From NCBI RefSeq assembly GCF_021347895.1, contig NC_067123.1:39171571-39235570 (forward strand): DNA of 64,000 bases, written 5' to 3'. The notes below the pieces were generated by a model. That model was not told the DNA's origin. It ran no database searches and saw only the letters and a list, made by a program, of their open reading frames with translations. Shown piece by piece: positions 32,967-64,000 of the stretch (position 1 is its first letter; every line of letters begins with the position of its first letter). The DNA comes from Acanthochromis polyacanthus (Eukaryota; Chordata; Actinopteri; Pomacentridae). A program made the translations under genes and the position numbers.

Positions 32967-33382
32967 CTGCGTTCTCTGAGTGCTTTTCTTGTTAAAATAC
33001 TGCATAAGAAAAAGTTCACAACAGCAACAAAATAAACAAAAAAAAATGTCCCCAACTTTATTAAAAGATTTTTCTACACCCTTGAAGTACTGTTTTTCTT
33101 TTTCTCAAGCAAGGTGTAAGCTTCACAGGAGATGGAAACACGTTTTCTGACTGGAACTCATTACTGATCAGCTATCTCCACTTTTTTTGTTGTCTTTGTC
33201 TCCGGATAGCACGAAACATGATCGGTATCAGCTGACATGAAGGAATAGTTACAACTTTCCCAACTGGAGACGAGTCCTGGAGACCTCGCTTCATTTTTCT
33301 CTTCCAGTGTTGTGTGTTTCTTCTTTTCAAGGTTTTGTAGTGGTTAGTAAACTGCTGGTTCTATTTATGGCCTCTCCTCAGG

Positions 33383-33814
33383 CGCTTTTCCACCAGTTCA
33401 GGTCGTTTTTCTTTACAAATGAGTGCCACCTCATCGTGGGTGGAGTAGTCGCAGCACGGCGGCCCGGAAGTCCCTTAGCGTCATTTGTGTGTGACACAAA
33501 CGCAACAGAACAATGGAAGACATAGAGGTGATGGTACACCTGCTGCTCGGTCTGTGGCTTTTTGTCAGATTCAAAATTCTGTGAGGGGCAATGCACAGCG
33601 TTGCTGTTGCCAGTTTTTCGTTTTCAATGGCGGGTTTGGTTTTCGTGAAGGAGTCGCTCTGGTGTGTCGTCACTCCCTGTCCAATCAGTGGCCTGCATTC
33701 TGTAGACGTCACATTATCATCTCCACTGAGCTAGCTGACACCAGGTACTATGTCCTGATGGACAACCTCACAAACCAAATAGAATCGAGCCAAGGAGGTG
33801 CTGTTGGAAAAACC
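33383..33814 (-). mobile_element. MITE with CGCTTTTCCACCAG termini, copy 1
   Basis: CGCTTTTCCACCAG at the left and GGTGCTGTTGGAAAAACC at the right are imperfect inverses. Its interior (GAGTGCCACCTCATCGTGG, TCATTTGTGTGTGACACAAA, CTGTCCAATCAGTGGCCTGC) matches the element at 61741-62720 in opposite orientation. Confidence 0.65.
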
Positions 33815-34490
33815 CCATTACTCTGTTTATTACGGCCATGTAGCCTACAGCACCACCACCTTCACATTTTAAGAGCTTGCTTCAAATTCAGTTCTATGAT
33901 AAAAGGCTTTTGACATGTTGGTATACACAGTAAGAAAACCCGTTTTTAACCTGAGTCATTTTAGAAATAACTGAGCTCTTGAGACACAACTGTAATCAGC
34001 TGGATCATGACTATCTTCAAGGTCCTGGGTGCTGCATGCGTCCATAATTAGAAACAATCTTTTTATCATCCCTTAATTAGGATAATAGAATTCCCACTAG
34101 TCTAAAACGACAACTGTGGAACGTTTACACCGGTGGGCCTGATTGTTGCTAATGAGAGTCAAACCGTCAACCGTTCCCCGGTGTGTTGACATCACCAGTG
34201 TTATCATTTACTATTGTTCATTTACATGCAAAATATTAGTTTGTTTCCGAACTTTAACAGCAGTCAGCCGGGATCAGAACAGCTCAGATCAAACCTCAGC
34301 ACATCTGATGTTCGTGTGCAGCGTTGGCCAACTCTGAATGCTGCTTAATCGAGCACAAGACTGTCGCAATACATCACACACACACAATAATAGAGGAGGC
34401 ACATGTTTATATCATGTGAACACGGCTTAGCACCTTTGTTAAACTGCTATGGCTGCTGGAAAACCCCAAGTGTTTTTCCCCCTTCATTTA
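33815..34490. other. intergenic, nothing recognised
   Basis: No feature could be supported. Confidence 0.3.
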
Positions 34491-34491
34491 A

Positions 34492-35440
34492 CCCTTCGAA
34501 CTCCAAGCAGTTTCTGGATGTTTTTTGGTCTGATCACACTTTTCTTCACTGTAGGCTCATTTTCTTTTGCTGAAATATAAAGTCCTGCTGCTCTACGGAA
34601 ACAGAACAACCATGACTAAACGTAGAGAGAACATGTCCAAACAGTTCAACTCCATGAATCATAAAAAAAAAAGACAGAATTTCTCGGAATCTAAGCGCCC
34701 AGCATTATCTCAAGATGTTTCGATATAAAAATAAAAAAACGAGGACTCCACATGATGAAGATATTTAACTATTTATATTTTGAATTAGTTTCCATCCTCG
34801 TCCTTTCTGCTCTGTGGAAACACGGCCTGCAGTTCATCTGAAAAGCCATCATGACTGCTGGTTGTTGGTTGCTTCTCAGTTGTGGAGAGGAGTGCAGAAT
34901 TTTTAGTTTTTTACAGAACCTGATCAGAGCAGATTGTTTATTTATGCCACATTTTTAACCCATTGATGCCTGACTTTATTTACAATTACATTTTTTTTAA
35001 ATTCTGTGTTTTTGCTTTCCAGCTGATGCTAAAATAAGTGGAGATTGTTAATTTATCTATTACACATAGAACAGATATATGATAATAATGACAGATATAT
35101 AATAATTAGGTCCCACTCCAACCGGTCCTACCAGAAACCAGTGCTTGAAAAAGGTAGGTTCTGGGGTACGCGTTGAACATGCACAAACCGGCATTCGATG
35201 AATGGATACGCTCTCTCGGCTGCAGTAGGAATGAAAGCGGTATGTTGTGAATTTGCGACAACAGGCATCAAGGGGTGAAACGAGACATGTAGAATTAAGT
35301 GATTTTGATGAGATATCACAATTTTAAGCTTTGATTTGGTTCATTTTCCGAATGCAACCACACGTCCACAGCAGGTTTAGGGGTTCAGACGGTAAGTCAA
35401 GGATTTTTAAAGCGTTTCCTCTATTATTTTGCAAGAAATA
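34492..35440 (+). repeat. unclassified dispersed repeat family, copy 1
   Basis: Shares AGCAGTTTCTGG, a CACTGTAGGCTCATTTTC-type block, ATAAAGTCCTGC and ACGGAAACAGAACAACCATG with 53654-54330. Weaker matches are at 57290, 58560 and 60813. No terminal repeat or coding motif was found. Confidence 0.5.
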
Positions 35441-35480
35441 CGACAAAAGAAATGTCAGAAATATCTCTAAAATCACCTAC

Positions 35481-35726
35481 ATTGTGGAACAGTCTGCCTG
35501 CTGAAATCAGGCAGGCATCGTCCATTAATGTATTTAAAACTAAGCTGAAGACCCACCTCTTTTCTTTTATATATGAATCTTAAATTGTTTGTTTTACTGA
35601 TGTCTTTTTTTAATTATGTTTTTATTGTTTTTATCTGATTTTATTGTTTTTATTTATCTGTTTTTTTTCTGTGTACAGCACTTTGACGGAAAGCGCTTTA
35701 TAAATAAAGTTATTATTATTATTATT
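35481..35726 (+). mobile_element. LINE 3' end with (TTA)n tail
   Basis: Translates as LWNSLPAEIRQASSINVFKT then KLKTHLFSFIYES and stop, the usual end of fish L2/Rex1-like ORF2. The 3' UTR ends AAAGCGCTTTATAAATAAAG and an ATT trinucleotide tail. It is 5' truncated. Confidence 0.7.
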
Positions 35727-36260
35727 AAAAAAGGGGAGAAATCATTCTCTCATTCTCTCTTAGACCCACTTCATGGCTATCTATTGGCCTCCACCACATG
35801 ATCTTTATTTTCCTTTTCCTTTCTGAGCATTTTATGGGCAAATTGCTCAGAATATTTCATGGAAACGTAGCCACCTACGTTGCCCTAACAGCTGCCGCAG
35901 CACTAACACGACACAGATGATGGCATGTTACCCATAATAACATCGATAACAACACTGGTGTGAGTCACCTTTTTTGTTTCCCAGCCCTGTCTGATTTCAT
36001 TGAACTTTCCCTTGGCGGTTCGGACCAGATAAACGACTGTTTGTGTGTTTATCTGTGATGATCTGCAGCTCTGTGGGAGAGAGAGAGAGAGGAACCCCGG
36101 CCTGACGACGTCACAGATGGGAGCGCTGGGTATTCTGAGCCTCTGTAAGTGGCTGCTGCTGCTGGCGGAGACATACTGTACTGTGCACTTGAGGAACCTA
36201 TAAGACAGGAAGTGATGATGATGGTGGAGGAGGGAGGGAGGAGGCGAATTAGCCGTGTGA
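35727..36260. other. intergenic, nothing recognised apart from an (AG)n run
   Basis: A GAGAGAGAGAGAGAGG run lies at about 36077-36093. No gene or transposon was seen. Confidence 0.3.
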
Positions 36261-37509
36261 TTATTATGGAGTGGCAGGCCGAGCAGTGAAGAAAGGAGGG
36301 GGAGGAAGTGGTGGTGGTGGTGGTGAGGGGGGGGCAGGCAAATGCATATTATGGGATGTCTGTGTTGTCAAGTGGGGGGAGGGAGTATTATGGTCTGGCC
36401 TAGGCCTGTTTTTTTTTTTTTTGTGTGTGGCGGTGGTTTCTCCCCCCCACCAGCAGCAGCACCCCTCCACGCTGACATCACAGTCTGACGTGCACAGAGC
36501 GAGCGTTTTGTGGAAATAGTGTCTATCTCCACAAAGGTAGCGAGGCCCGAGAGAGGAGGCAGCACAAAGGCGGCGAGGCGGACCTGCAGCTGGGAATTCA
36601 TCAGAAACTTCACTGGCAAACTATCTGAGCAGCACACTGAGCACAATGCCCCCCCTGTCCGCTGTAATGTAAATGACCGAGGTAGCCGTGGAGCCATCAG
36701 CGGGCTCGTGTGCACTCATTCTGCCTTGTTTACCGCCCTAACTACTGTACATCCTCTGTGCTGTCCTTTAGGGCCTGAAATTCATTATATACTCCGCAGC
36801 TGGCCGTCAAACCTCTTCAGTTACACAGACAGGACGTGATGTGTCGCTTTCGTGACCAGTATCGATTGAAAAAAATGAGTGGAAATTCATTTGTCACAGC
36901 TGGATTCTGGATTTGGGCCCAGCTGTTCCCACACTGGAACCAGCAGGGACAAGCGTGTTCCAGCCGTCAGCAGCAAAACATCACAACACGCTGGTGAATA
37001 GGAACATTTCCATCTCTGTGTAATTAGACAACAAATGCAACCTGCAGATTTATAATTTGTAGAAAGCAGGAATACATTTTGGCATTTGTGAGGCTTTTAA
37101 CTTTTAAGGTTTGAAGGAGAACAAGTATTCATTGTTTCGACGACAACAGAATGGACACTGAACAATGAAATCACCAAGTACGGCTATTATGGGATAGATA
37201 TTAGCCAGATGTAGGGTGGGGTCAGACCAGGAGTCAGTAATGAGTCACATGTCTGCGATGCCGGGAGTTAATGAGGCTGTTGATGCTGCTCGTGGAATGT
37301 CGTCTTGGTGAAGTTGGTGGACATTCAGGGTGACTAAAGACACGTTCATCCAGATGTTGGATGGGTGACATGTCTGGAATGGAACATTTCCAACTTCTGT
37401 GCATATTCTGGAAACACGAGGATCAAGTGACGATGGCAAATGAAGTAGACATCCATGGCTGTGAGGACTTCATCTCCATATCATCTAACCTGCAAAGAAT
37501 GCTAAAGAC

Positions 37510-37840
37510 ATTGTGAATAGAAAGACGAACCAACAAAGAGGTGCTTACGAGAGCAAATGCGAAAAGAACAATGCTTGTAACCATCAAATCGAGAAGAATT
37601 AGATTCCTAGGACATGTGATGAGGAGGAACAACATAACATAGAGAATCGTGTAATAACAGGCAAAATAGAAGGGAAGAAAGCAAGAGGATGCCAGAGAAT
37701 GACATACATTGACAACATCAAGAACTGGACAAATGCATCAAAGGCGAACACTGTACTACATGCAATGTATGACAGAGAAAAGTGGAAAGGTATGGTCATC
37801 AACAAGATTAAGCAAGAAGAAGAAGAATCCTCCATCCAGC
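37510..37840 (+). pseudogene. RTE/CR1-type LINE ORF2 C-terminal remnant
   Basis: Plus-strand frames give RTNKEVLTRANAKRTMLVTI, then RRIRFLGHVMRRNNI, then GKIEGKKARGCQRMTYIDNI and KNWTNASKAN...REKWKGMV. The FLGHVMR and GKxEGKRxRGRxxxxxxDNIKxW pattern is the end of a reverse-transcriptase ORF. One frameshift and a stop are present. Confidence 0.6.
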
Positions 37841-38655
37841 CAATTCATTTATGTCCTCTGTACTGGACATTTGTTTGTGATCTCTATCTTTTGACTCATT
37901 TCAGCTACCGTACTAAATCCTGATGTGCTCAGTAGAGGACATCCTGGTCTTTCCAATGATATCTCATGTGATTGGGTGGGATGAGAGGAACTTTGTTTTC
38001 ATGCTGAGACAAAATGGAGACTGCAGCAAAATGCGCCTGCCAGGAAAAAAGTTAAATCAATTATTTTTGCAATCGTAAGTTCTTGTTTATGAACATATCA
38101 GGATTTATAAATGAGGGTCAGAGTTCAGTTAAAGTTTTTGTCAGGAAAAATAATCTCTTTGTTTACGTTCAGATTTCTGTCCGAAAATACATTTGTTTGT
38201 GAGGTAATCTCTATTCTCTGGAGGATATTTTTGGACTTTGAGATTGCCATGAGTAAACTGCAAACATATTCTTTGTGTGTGGAAGTTCTACATTCTCCAG
38301 AAGTCCTGTGCTGTTTATTCACTGCACTCAACATCGTCAACACGGTCCAGTAAGTAACCAGGCTGTAGACTTTCAGGAACATCCACAAACCAACATGATG
38401 CATTTTTCTGTTCCATGATAAGTGGCAGTCCAATAGAATCATGTCTGTCCACTTTGGTTTGTCCACACGGTTGCAGAAAGCATGAATAGTCCCTTGGTTT
38501 TGTTTCCCGATTAATCACTTAAGCGATAAAGTAATTATTATTAAAGTTATCTATGAGTTTACTTGTTTCAGCAACTCTGGAAAAAAGACAGAAAAGCGTG
38601 TAGTCGACCTCCACACCAAAAATATTTCTCTTCTTTGTTTGAAAACTAGAGATGG
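37841..38655. other. intergenic, nothing recognised
   Basis: AT-rich sequence without identifiable features. Confidence 0.3.
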
Positions 38656-39170
38656 AAAAACTGCTTCAGATGTCAGAATCAAAACAATGAATAAACTCAT
38701 CAAATGTGGTTCACTTTTGGTTGTTCACAAATCCTGCTTTCATTTCTCATTTGGGAACCGAAAAATGGAAGTCAGATGTCGTCGTCGTTTATCAATTTTA
38801 AACCAAAAAGTAAGTTGCATGGTCAGTTTGTTTTCTGTTTCCAAGCAAAAAATTCGATAAATAAACTTAAGAATTGGTCCACTTTAGTTATTTGCTAATT
38901 CAAAAGGTAGAAGAGTGGACTGGACAAGCGATAAAACGGCCAAGATCTATACCAAGATAGAGAGTTTTCTGCTTTTCAGACAAAAGGAATTTGCAAAAAC
39001 CAAAATCTGAGCATTTTTTGTTCCAGTTTCATGTTCTTGTTTGTCACAAAAACAAAGACTTCTGTTTTTAGTTTCCAAAAGCAAAAGGAAAAGAAGAACT
39101 GCTGAAAGCCAAAAATGGACCACGTTTGATTGATTTTTTGTGCTTTTTGATTCTGACACCTGAAACAGTT
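38656..39170. repeat. decayed inverted repeat (foldback), arms about 200 bp
   Basis: The left arm has CTGCTTCAGATGTCAGAATC and CAAATGTGGTTCACTTTTGG. The right arm has, inverted, CTGTTTCAGGTGTCAGAATC and CAAACGTGGTCCATTTTTGG. The arms diverge by roughly a fifth and meet near 38,910. Confidence 0.55.
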
Positions 39171-40472
39171 TGTCCAGTTTACGGTTTTGAAACACAGAAC
39201 AGAAATACTTTTTCTTTTCTTCTTTTTTTTTTTTGTCTGTGAATGACAAATGAATCGAGGATTATCCCATCACACTGAGCTCTGGAGCCTTGTGGGACGT
39301 CCAGATGACCGTGATCCACCGATATCTGGCGTGCACGTTCAGTTTTCGTGCACGTCCGTCTGCCAGCCTCCCGCTGCGCTGCGTTATCTCGTACGGCAGA
39401 CATGTTGGGGCTGATCACATCCATTTGCACTTTTGTTATCTGGTGCAGCTTCTCAGCGTGGACTGCAGGGCCGGATAGGTGGAGCGGAGCTGGAGGAGGA
39501 GGAGGAGGAGGAAGAGAGGAGGGGTGCAGTCAAGAAGTATTATGGTATGCATTTTGACTTACATGGTAATCTGACCCCGCCTGTAACCCTCCTCCCTCTG
39601 CCGCCACCGCCGCTGCCACCCCTCTGCTTATCTCCATGGCGACCAGCAGCACAGGAGCACTATTATGGTCTGTAGTCCCCCCCCCCCTCTTCCTCCCCCG
39701 CTCTCCTTTTTTTTCCTTTTTGCCTCAGAAATGATATTATTATCATTATGAGATATGCAACTCCAGCGAGCACGGTGGCGGCGGTGCGGGGTGGGAGGGG
39801 CGTCGAGAGCCGTGCACGAGGTTTCTATGACAACTGCCCCCAGTTTCCTTCTGATTGGTGATTATGGGATGTTACCCCTACACCCTCATCACCCCCCACC
39901 CACCACCAGCACCTCTCCTGTACACATGAACACTGTGTCCATAGTCAAGGAAAAGGAGAAGTGTGGGGGAAGGGGGAAGATGCAAAAGCACGAGAGAGAG
40001 AAAAAAAGAGAGGCAGAAATGGGAAAAAAAAGAGACAGGACAGACGGAGAAGTTGTTTCTCGCTCTTTGTGTGAGGGGGTAGAGAGGATGGGGACAGAAG
40101 AAGAGGTGTGCTGAGTCAGAGGAAAGAAAAGACACCGGAGGGAGAAGGGAAGGCCTCTGACCAAGAAACAGACGAGAAGAGGGTTAAAAGCCAAGAGTCG
40201 GGCCGCTGCGACAATATGCCGACATGAATAATTTGTGAGACGATTCGTAAACCCTCCCCAGATTAAAGCGGCCTCATAATGGGGTCTGGTTTTTTCAGTT
40301 TTATCGGTAAAAATGACGGCAGGATATTTGAAGCATCGTGATTAATCCTTTAACAACACACACTTTTATTCCTGCACAATAAGTCATTCATTAGGAGTGA
40401 ATAATGCACACTCACCTGGGGAAATTACCACCAGCTGTCGTCAAACCAGGCATCCTCCTCTATATTCTAAAT

Positions 40473-42001
40473 CAGGGGTGTCCAACATGAGGCCCGTGGG
40501 CCAAAACCGTCCCTCTAGAGGGTCCAATCCGGCCCTCAAAGTGAAAAAATTACAGAGAAGACATTAACTGCAGATTGTAAATTAGTAAAACTAGAAATTT
40601 AAAATCATTTCTAGACCATGACAAGTTGTTTGGATCAGAAAGTAAAATACTAGATTGTTCTTTGTTCTTTTGTCATTTTGCATCTCATTTTTGTAATATT
40701 TTGTCTAGTTTTTGTCTGGCTTTTGTCGTTCGTGTCATGTTTTTGTCATTTTGTTTCTTGTTTATTGTCGTTTTGTGTTTCCGTTTTGTCTCGCTTGTGT
40801 TTTTTGTCTAATTTTTGTTGTTTTGTTTCTTGTCTTCTTTGGTCTCGTTTGTGTCATTTGTGTATTTTTTTGCCGCTTTGTAACTTTTTGTCTAATTTTT
40901 TGTCTCTTTTGTTTCATGTTTGTCTCATTTTTTGTCTTTTGTGTCTCGTTTTTGCAATGTTTTGTCTTATTTTTGTTGTTTTGATCATAAAGTAAGTAAA
41001 GTCATTTTTTGTCATTTTCTTTCTCAATTTTGTTGTTTCGTCTCATTTTTGTCGTTTTTTGCATTTTTTGTCTCATTTTTGTCATTTTGTCTTTTGCTTT
41101 ATTCATTGTTTTGTGCATCATTTTGGTTGTTTTTTGCTTTTTTGTCTCACTTGTGTTGTTTGCCTACTTTTTGTCATTTTGTTTCTTGTTTTGTTGTCTG
41201 ACTTTTGTTCTTTGTCCCACGTTTTGACATTTTGTTTCTTATTTTTGTCGTTTTGTTTCTTTTTTGTCTTGCTTGTGTCGTTTGTCTAATTTTTTGTCAT
41301 TTTATGTCTCATTTTTTAGAACTTTTGTCTCGTTTTAGTTGTTTTTGACTGACTTTTTCCCTTTTGATCATAAAGTAAAATACTATATTGCTCATTCTTC
41401 TGTCATTTTGTGTCTCATTTGTGTCGTTTTGTGTCTCATTTTTGTAGTATTTTGTCTTGTTTTTGTCTTTTGTCTGACGTTTGTTGCTTGTCTCATATTT
41501 TTGTCATTGTGTTTCTCGTTTTTCTCGTTTTGTGTTTCCTTTTTGTCTTGCTTGCCTCATTTGTCTGTTTTTTTGTCATTTTGGGTCTCATTTTTTGAAT
41601 ATTTTGTCTTGTTTTTGTTTTACTTTGTCTGACTTTTGTCATTTTGATCATGAAGTGAAGTCCGCTATGATTCAGTTCCAGATGACTAAATGCTGTATTC
41701 CTTTGTAAACACTCTGTGATCTGAAAGTTGTAATGTAAATGATAAATATGGGGATAATATGGTTGAAATCGAACTTCATTTTTTTCAGAAATTTCAGCTT
41801 TTTAATTATATGTTGTTAAAAAATAACCTAATTATTTAATGTGCGCATTTTCAGAATGTACTTTTTTGCACTAAAACAAAGAAAATATTTGGAGTTGTTG
41901 TGATTTATAGGTTAATATGCTGTGATTTAACTGGTCCGGCCCACTGGAGGTCAAATTAGGCAGAATGTGGAACCTGAACTAAGATGAGTTTGACACCCCT
42001 G
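40473..42001 (+). mobile_element. hAT-like element with TTTTGTC minisatellite core (copy C, both ends intact)
   Basis: Runs from CAGGGGTGTCCAACATGAGG to GATGAGTTTGACACCCCTG. The ends CAGGGGTGTC and GACACCCCTG are perfect inverses. About 1 kb of TTTTGTC/TTTTGTTTC units fills the middle, and ATTTTCAGAATGTACTTTTT to CCGGCCCACTGGAGG forms the right arm. TTCTAAAT and CTATAGAG flank it, both loosely like the hAT target NTCTAGAN. No transposase. Confidence 0.75.
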
Positions 42002-42274
42002 CTATAGAGCGTCCGCATACTTTCGGCCACATGTTGCATTTACAGTTGGTGAAAAACTTTTTTTTACAGACTGACTAAAGCAGCATCTGCACACCAGACT
42101 GTGTCCCACCAGCGCTACAATAACAACACGTAACTCACACTGATGCTTCACAGGCCCCCCAAAAACAGAATCCCCCCCGTTAGCCGGCGTGCGAAACGTC
42201 ACCGGGAAGCTCCTCGGCCGCAGTAAGCGCAAACAGCTCTGCTTTCTGCCCTACAGTCTAACTGGAATACAGTC

Positions 42275-42329
42275 AGTCAATGGTGGGAAAAAGCTGTCTA
42301 GGACCCAGACGTTTTTCCCACCATTGACT
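42275..42329. repeat. perfect 18-bp inverted repeat with 19-nt loop
   Basis: AGTCAATGGTGGGAAAAA at 42275-42292 pairs exactly with TTTTTCCCACCATTGACT at 42312-42329. The stem is stable if transcribed. Confidence 0.8.
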
Positions 42330-42839
42330 GCAATGCATTTCCCAGCAGCAGCAGCAGCAGAAGCAGCAGCCTGTGGAGCGAGCCAGCCTGGATGTGTGCA
42401 GACAGCTTAGCTCAGCTGCTGGCTTCTGGGCTCCCGGTTTTTCTGAGGGGGGCTTAGAGCTGCACACTCCGAGGCTGCCACTACAGTTTGACCCCTGTGA
42501 CCTCTTTCTGTCGGGGGGCCCGGAGTGACTTTTTAACCTCGCTCTAACAAAATTTTGGAAGTTCCACAACCTCCAGCTGAGAGTTTTCCCTCAACTCAGG
42601 TTTTCTATTTCAGTTTATTGTGCACCGCATTATTTGGATGGTGTGTGTGTGTGTGTGTGGGGGGGTAACAAACACCTGGGCTACCTGGTGTCGCCCCACT
42701 TTTTTGGTGCTTTTTGGAGGCGCTCCCCTTCCTCCTGGCGCTGCATCTGCATCCTGTGCACAGTCTCCAGCAGCAGCATGTATGGTACAGTGCCGGCGCA
42801 TACATGCAAACGTGCACGCTCAACTTAAGCGGTCATGTG

Positions 42840-42841
<2 letters not shown>

Positions 42842-42877
<36 letters not shown>
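42842..42877. repeat. (CA)n microsatellite
   Basis: About 17 uninterrupted CA units between GCG and GTTGCCATG. Confidence 0.95.
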
Positions 42878-42879
<2 letters not shown>

Positions 42880-43299
42880 GCCATGTGACGCCTTTTCCTT
42901 TTTTTTCCCTTCCTATCTCTCTCTTTTTGGAGTTATGCTTATTGTGGGATGTCAGTGACTGCGCTCATTACTATTATGGGATGGCACACGGGGGTGGGAG
43001 GGGGGTCTCCATGGCAACCCCGGTTGCTAAGGGAGGGGTGGAGGTGTTTGTGTGTGTGCGTGGGGGGGGTGGTTGGTGTGTGTGTGTGCATGGAGGAATG
43101 GGGAAGAGACTGTAGGAGAGGGAGGGGGTGAGTTGACTATTATGGTCTGTACGTTGCAAGGTAACTATGCAGAGTGGGGGAGGGGTGAGTGAAGAGTGTG
43201 TGTATGTGTGTGTGTGGAGGGGGGGTATTATGGGATGCCTGCCCCCTGATCTCTTTGTGTGTGCGTGCGCGCGCGCGGGGTGTGTGTAGTGTGCGAGGA

Positions 43300-43957
43300 A
43301 GAGAAAGAGGAGACGGAGAGGAGTCGTGCGCACACGCTGCCCACAAAAAGACACGGAAATATATTTAAATTGTGTGTGTGTTTATCGGCCGTGAGACAAA
43401 ATTAAAAAGAGCCGCCAAGAAGTGTTGACTTGACACACAAACTGAGGCCGGAGTTAGTGTTTTTGGATGAATCAAGTTGTGAGTATGTCAGTTTGTTTTT
43501 TTGTTTGTTTTTTTTTAATAATGGCCGGGGGTGAGGTGGGCTCGGATGCCGGGTCGTAACACCCGGTTTGCGGGCGGATGTTAGTGTGGTTCGGTTCTTT
43601 CCCTCAAATCTGAACCGGTCCAGCTCGGCTAGCACGCATGCTAATGAAACTAGTGGCAAGATGTCAGCTGAAGGCAGGGATGGAGTGAGAGAGTGAGAGC
43701 TAATCTTTGTGAACTTGCAGCCGGGTAAAGTTAGATTTATTGTCCATGCGGTGAGTGTGTTTTCAACATTGTTTGCTGCTGAGTGCTCACTTCTTTTTTT
43801 GTTCTTATTTGTCTTGGGTGAAACCTGGCCGGCTGCTCCCAACAACACACTCCTGGACAGACTCAAGACTGGGTCACAACTCTGGATTATCCAACAAACT
43901 ATTATTTAGTTGGCTGAACTGTTAGCTAACTAAATAGAAAGTTTTCGGCTGGGCGCT
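43300..43957 (+). promoter_or_regulatory. chd4: probable chd4 promoter and 5' UTR region
   Basis: CpG content rises from about 43,250 (GCGCGCGCGCGGGG) through GGCCGGGG and CCCGGTTTGCGGGCGG to the start codon and continues into intron 1 to about 44,600. The rest of the interval is AT-rich, so this is the only CpG-island-like stretch beside the gene. No TATA box was assigned and the transcription start is not determined. An upstream non-coding exon is possible. Confidence 0.45.

Positions 43958-64000
<20,043 letters not shown>

Larger units (their letters stand above)
36262..43233 (+). promoter_or_regulatory. cluster of TATTATGG motifs upstream of chd4
   Basis: Exact TATTATGG on the plus strand occurs at 36262, 36347, 36386, 37185, 39538, 39661, 42972, 43138 and 43226, with an outlier at 30075. 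Near-copies are at 39861 (GATTATGGGATG) and 42940 (TATTGTGGGATG). Most continue as GGATG or GTCTG. Surroundings are purine-rich and partly (CA)n, but the flanks do not align, so this is not a simple duplicated segment. A regulatory role is inferred only from clustering and position. Confidence 0.45.

Noticed and set aside
36264..36839. Open frames with poly-Gly or poly-Pro in purine-rich DNA
   Set aside because: They arise from (GGT)n and G-runs and have no conserved motif or splice logic.

Overview
The window is vertebrate nuclear DNA, almost certainly from a teleost fish. It has widely spaced GT-AG exons, proteins that read as Cdc42 and Chd4, and a dense load of fish-type repeats: Tc1/mariner relics, tRNA-derived SINEs, LINE 3' ends, MITEs, (CA)n tracts and large minisatellites. 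No prokaryotic, organellar or viral gene was recognised.

Layout. (1) About 1-7,714 holds no exon I recognise and is probably the first intron of a cdc42-like gene whose first coding exon (residues 1-35) lies to the left. It contains two copies of a hAT-like element with an internal TTTTGTC minisatellite and a small palindromic MITE. (2) 7,715-16,744 (+) holds the last four coding exons of a cdc42 paralogue (residues 36-191, ending CVLL). Its introns hold a 4-kb 21-bp minisatellite with higher-order structure, a 1.1-kb 33-bp minisatellite, a SINE with perfect target duplication, LINE fragments, and a four-fold duplication of the exon-4 splice donor. (3) 17-43.9 kb is a long gene-free interval. 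It contains a CTCF-like site, a Tc1 element interrupted by a minisatellite, a mariner-like element inserted in a tandem repeat and itself carrying a SINE, GT-rich DNA, several MITEs, and a cluster of one-stranded TATTATGG motifs in the 7 kb upstream of the next gene. (4) 43,958 to the right edge (+) is the 5' half of chd4: 14 coding exons, 766 codons, from the start codon through CHDNT, two PHD fingers and two chromodomains to the first ATPase motif. The gene runs off the window.

The two genes work separately. Cdc42 is a membrane-attached Rho GTPase controlling actin and polarity. Chd4 is the nuclear ATPase of the NuRD chromatin-remodelling complex. They share strand, and nothing in the sequence suggests co-regulation. 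The most unusual signals are the TATTATGG cluster upstream of chd4, the tandemly duplicated splice donor in the cdc42 paralogue, the nested higher-order structure of the 21-bp array, and a TTTTGTC minisatellite present inside two unrelated transposon families.
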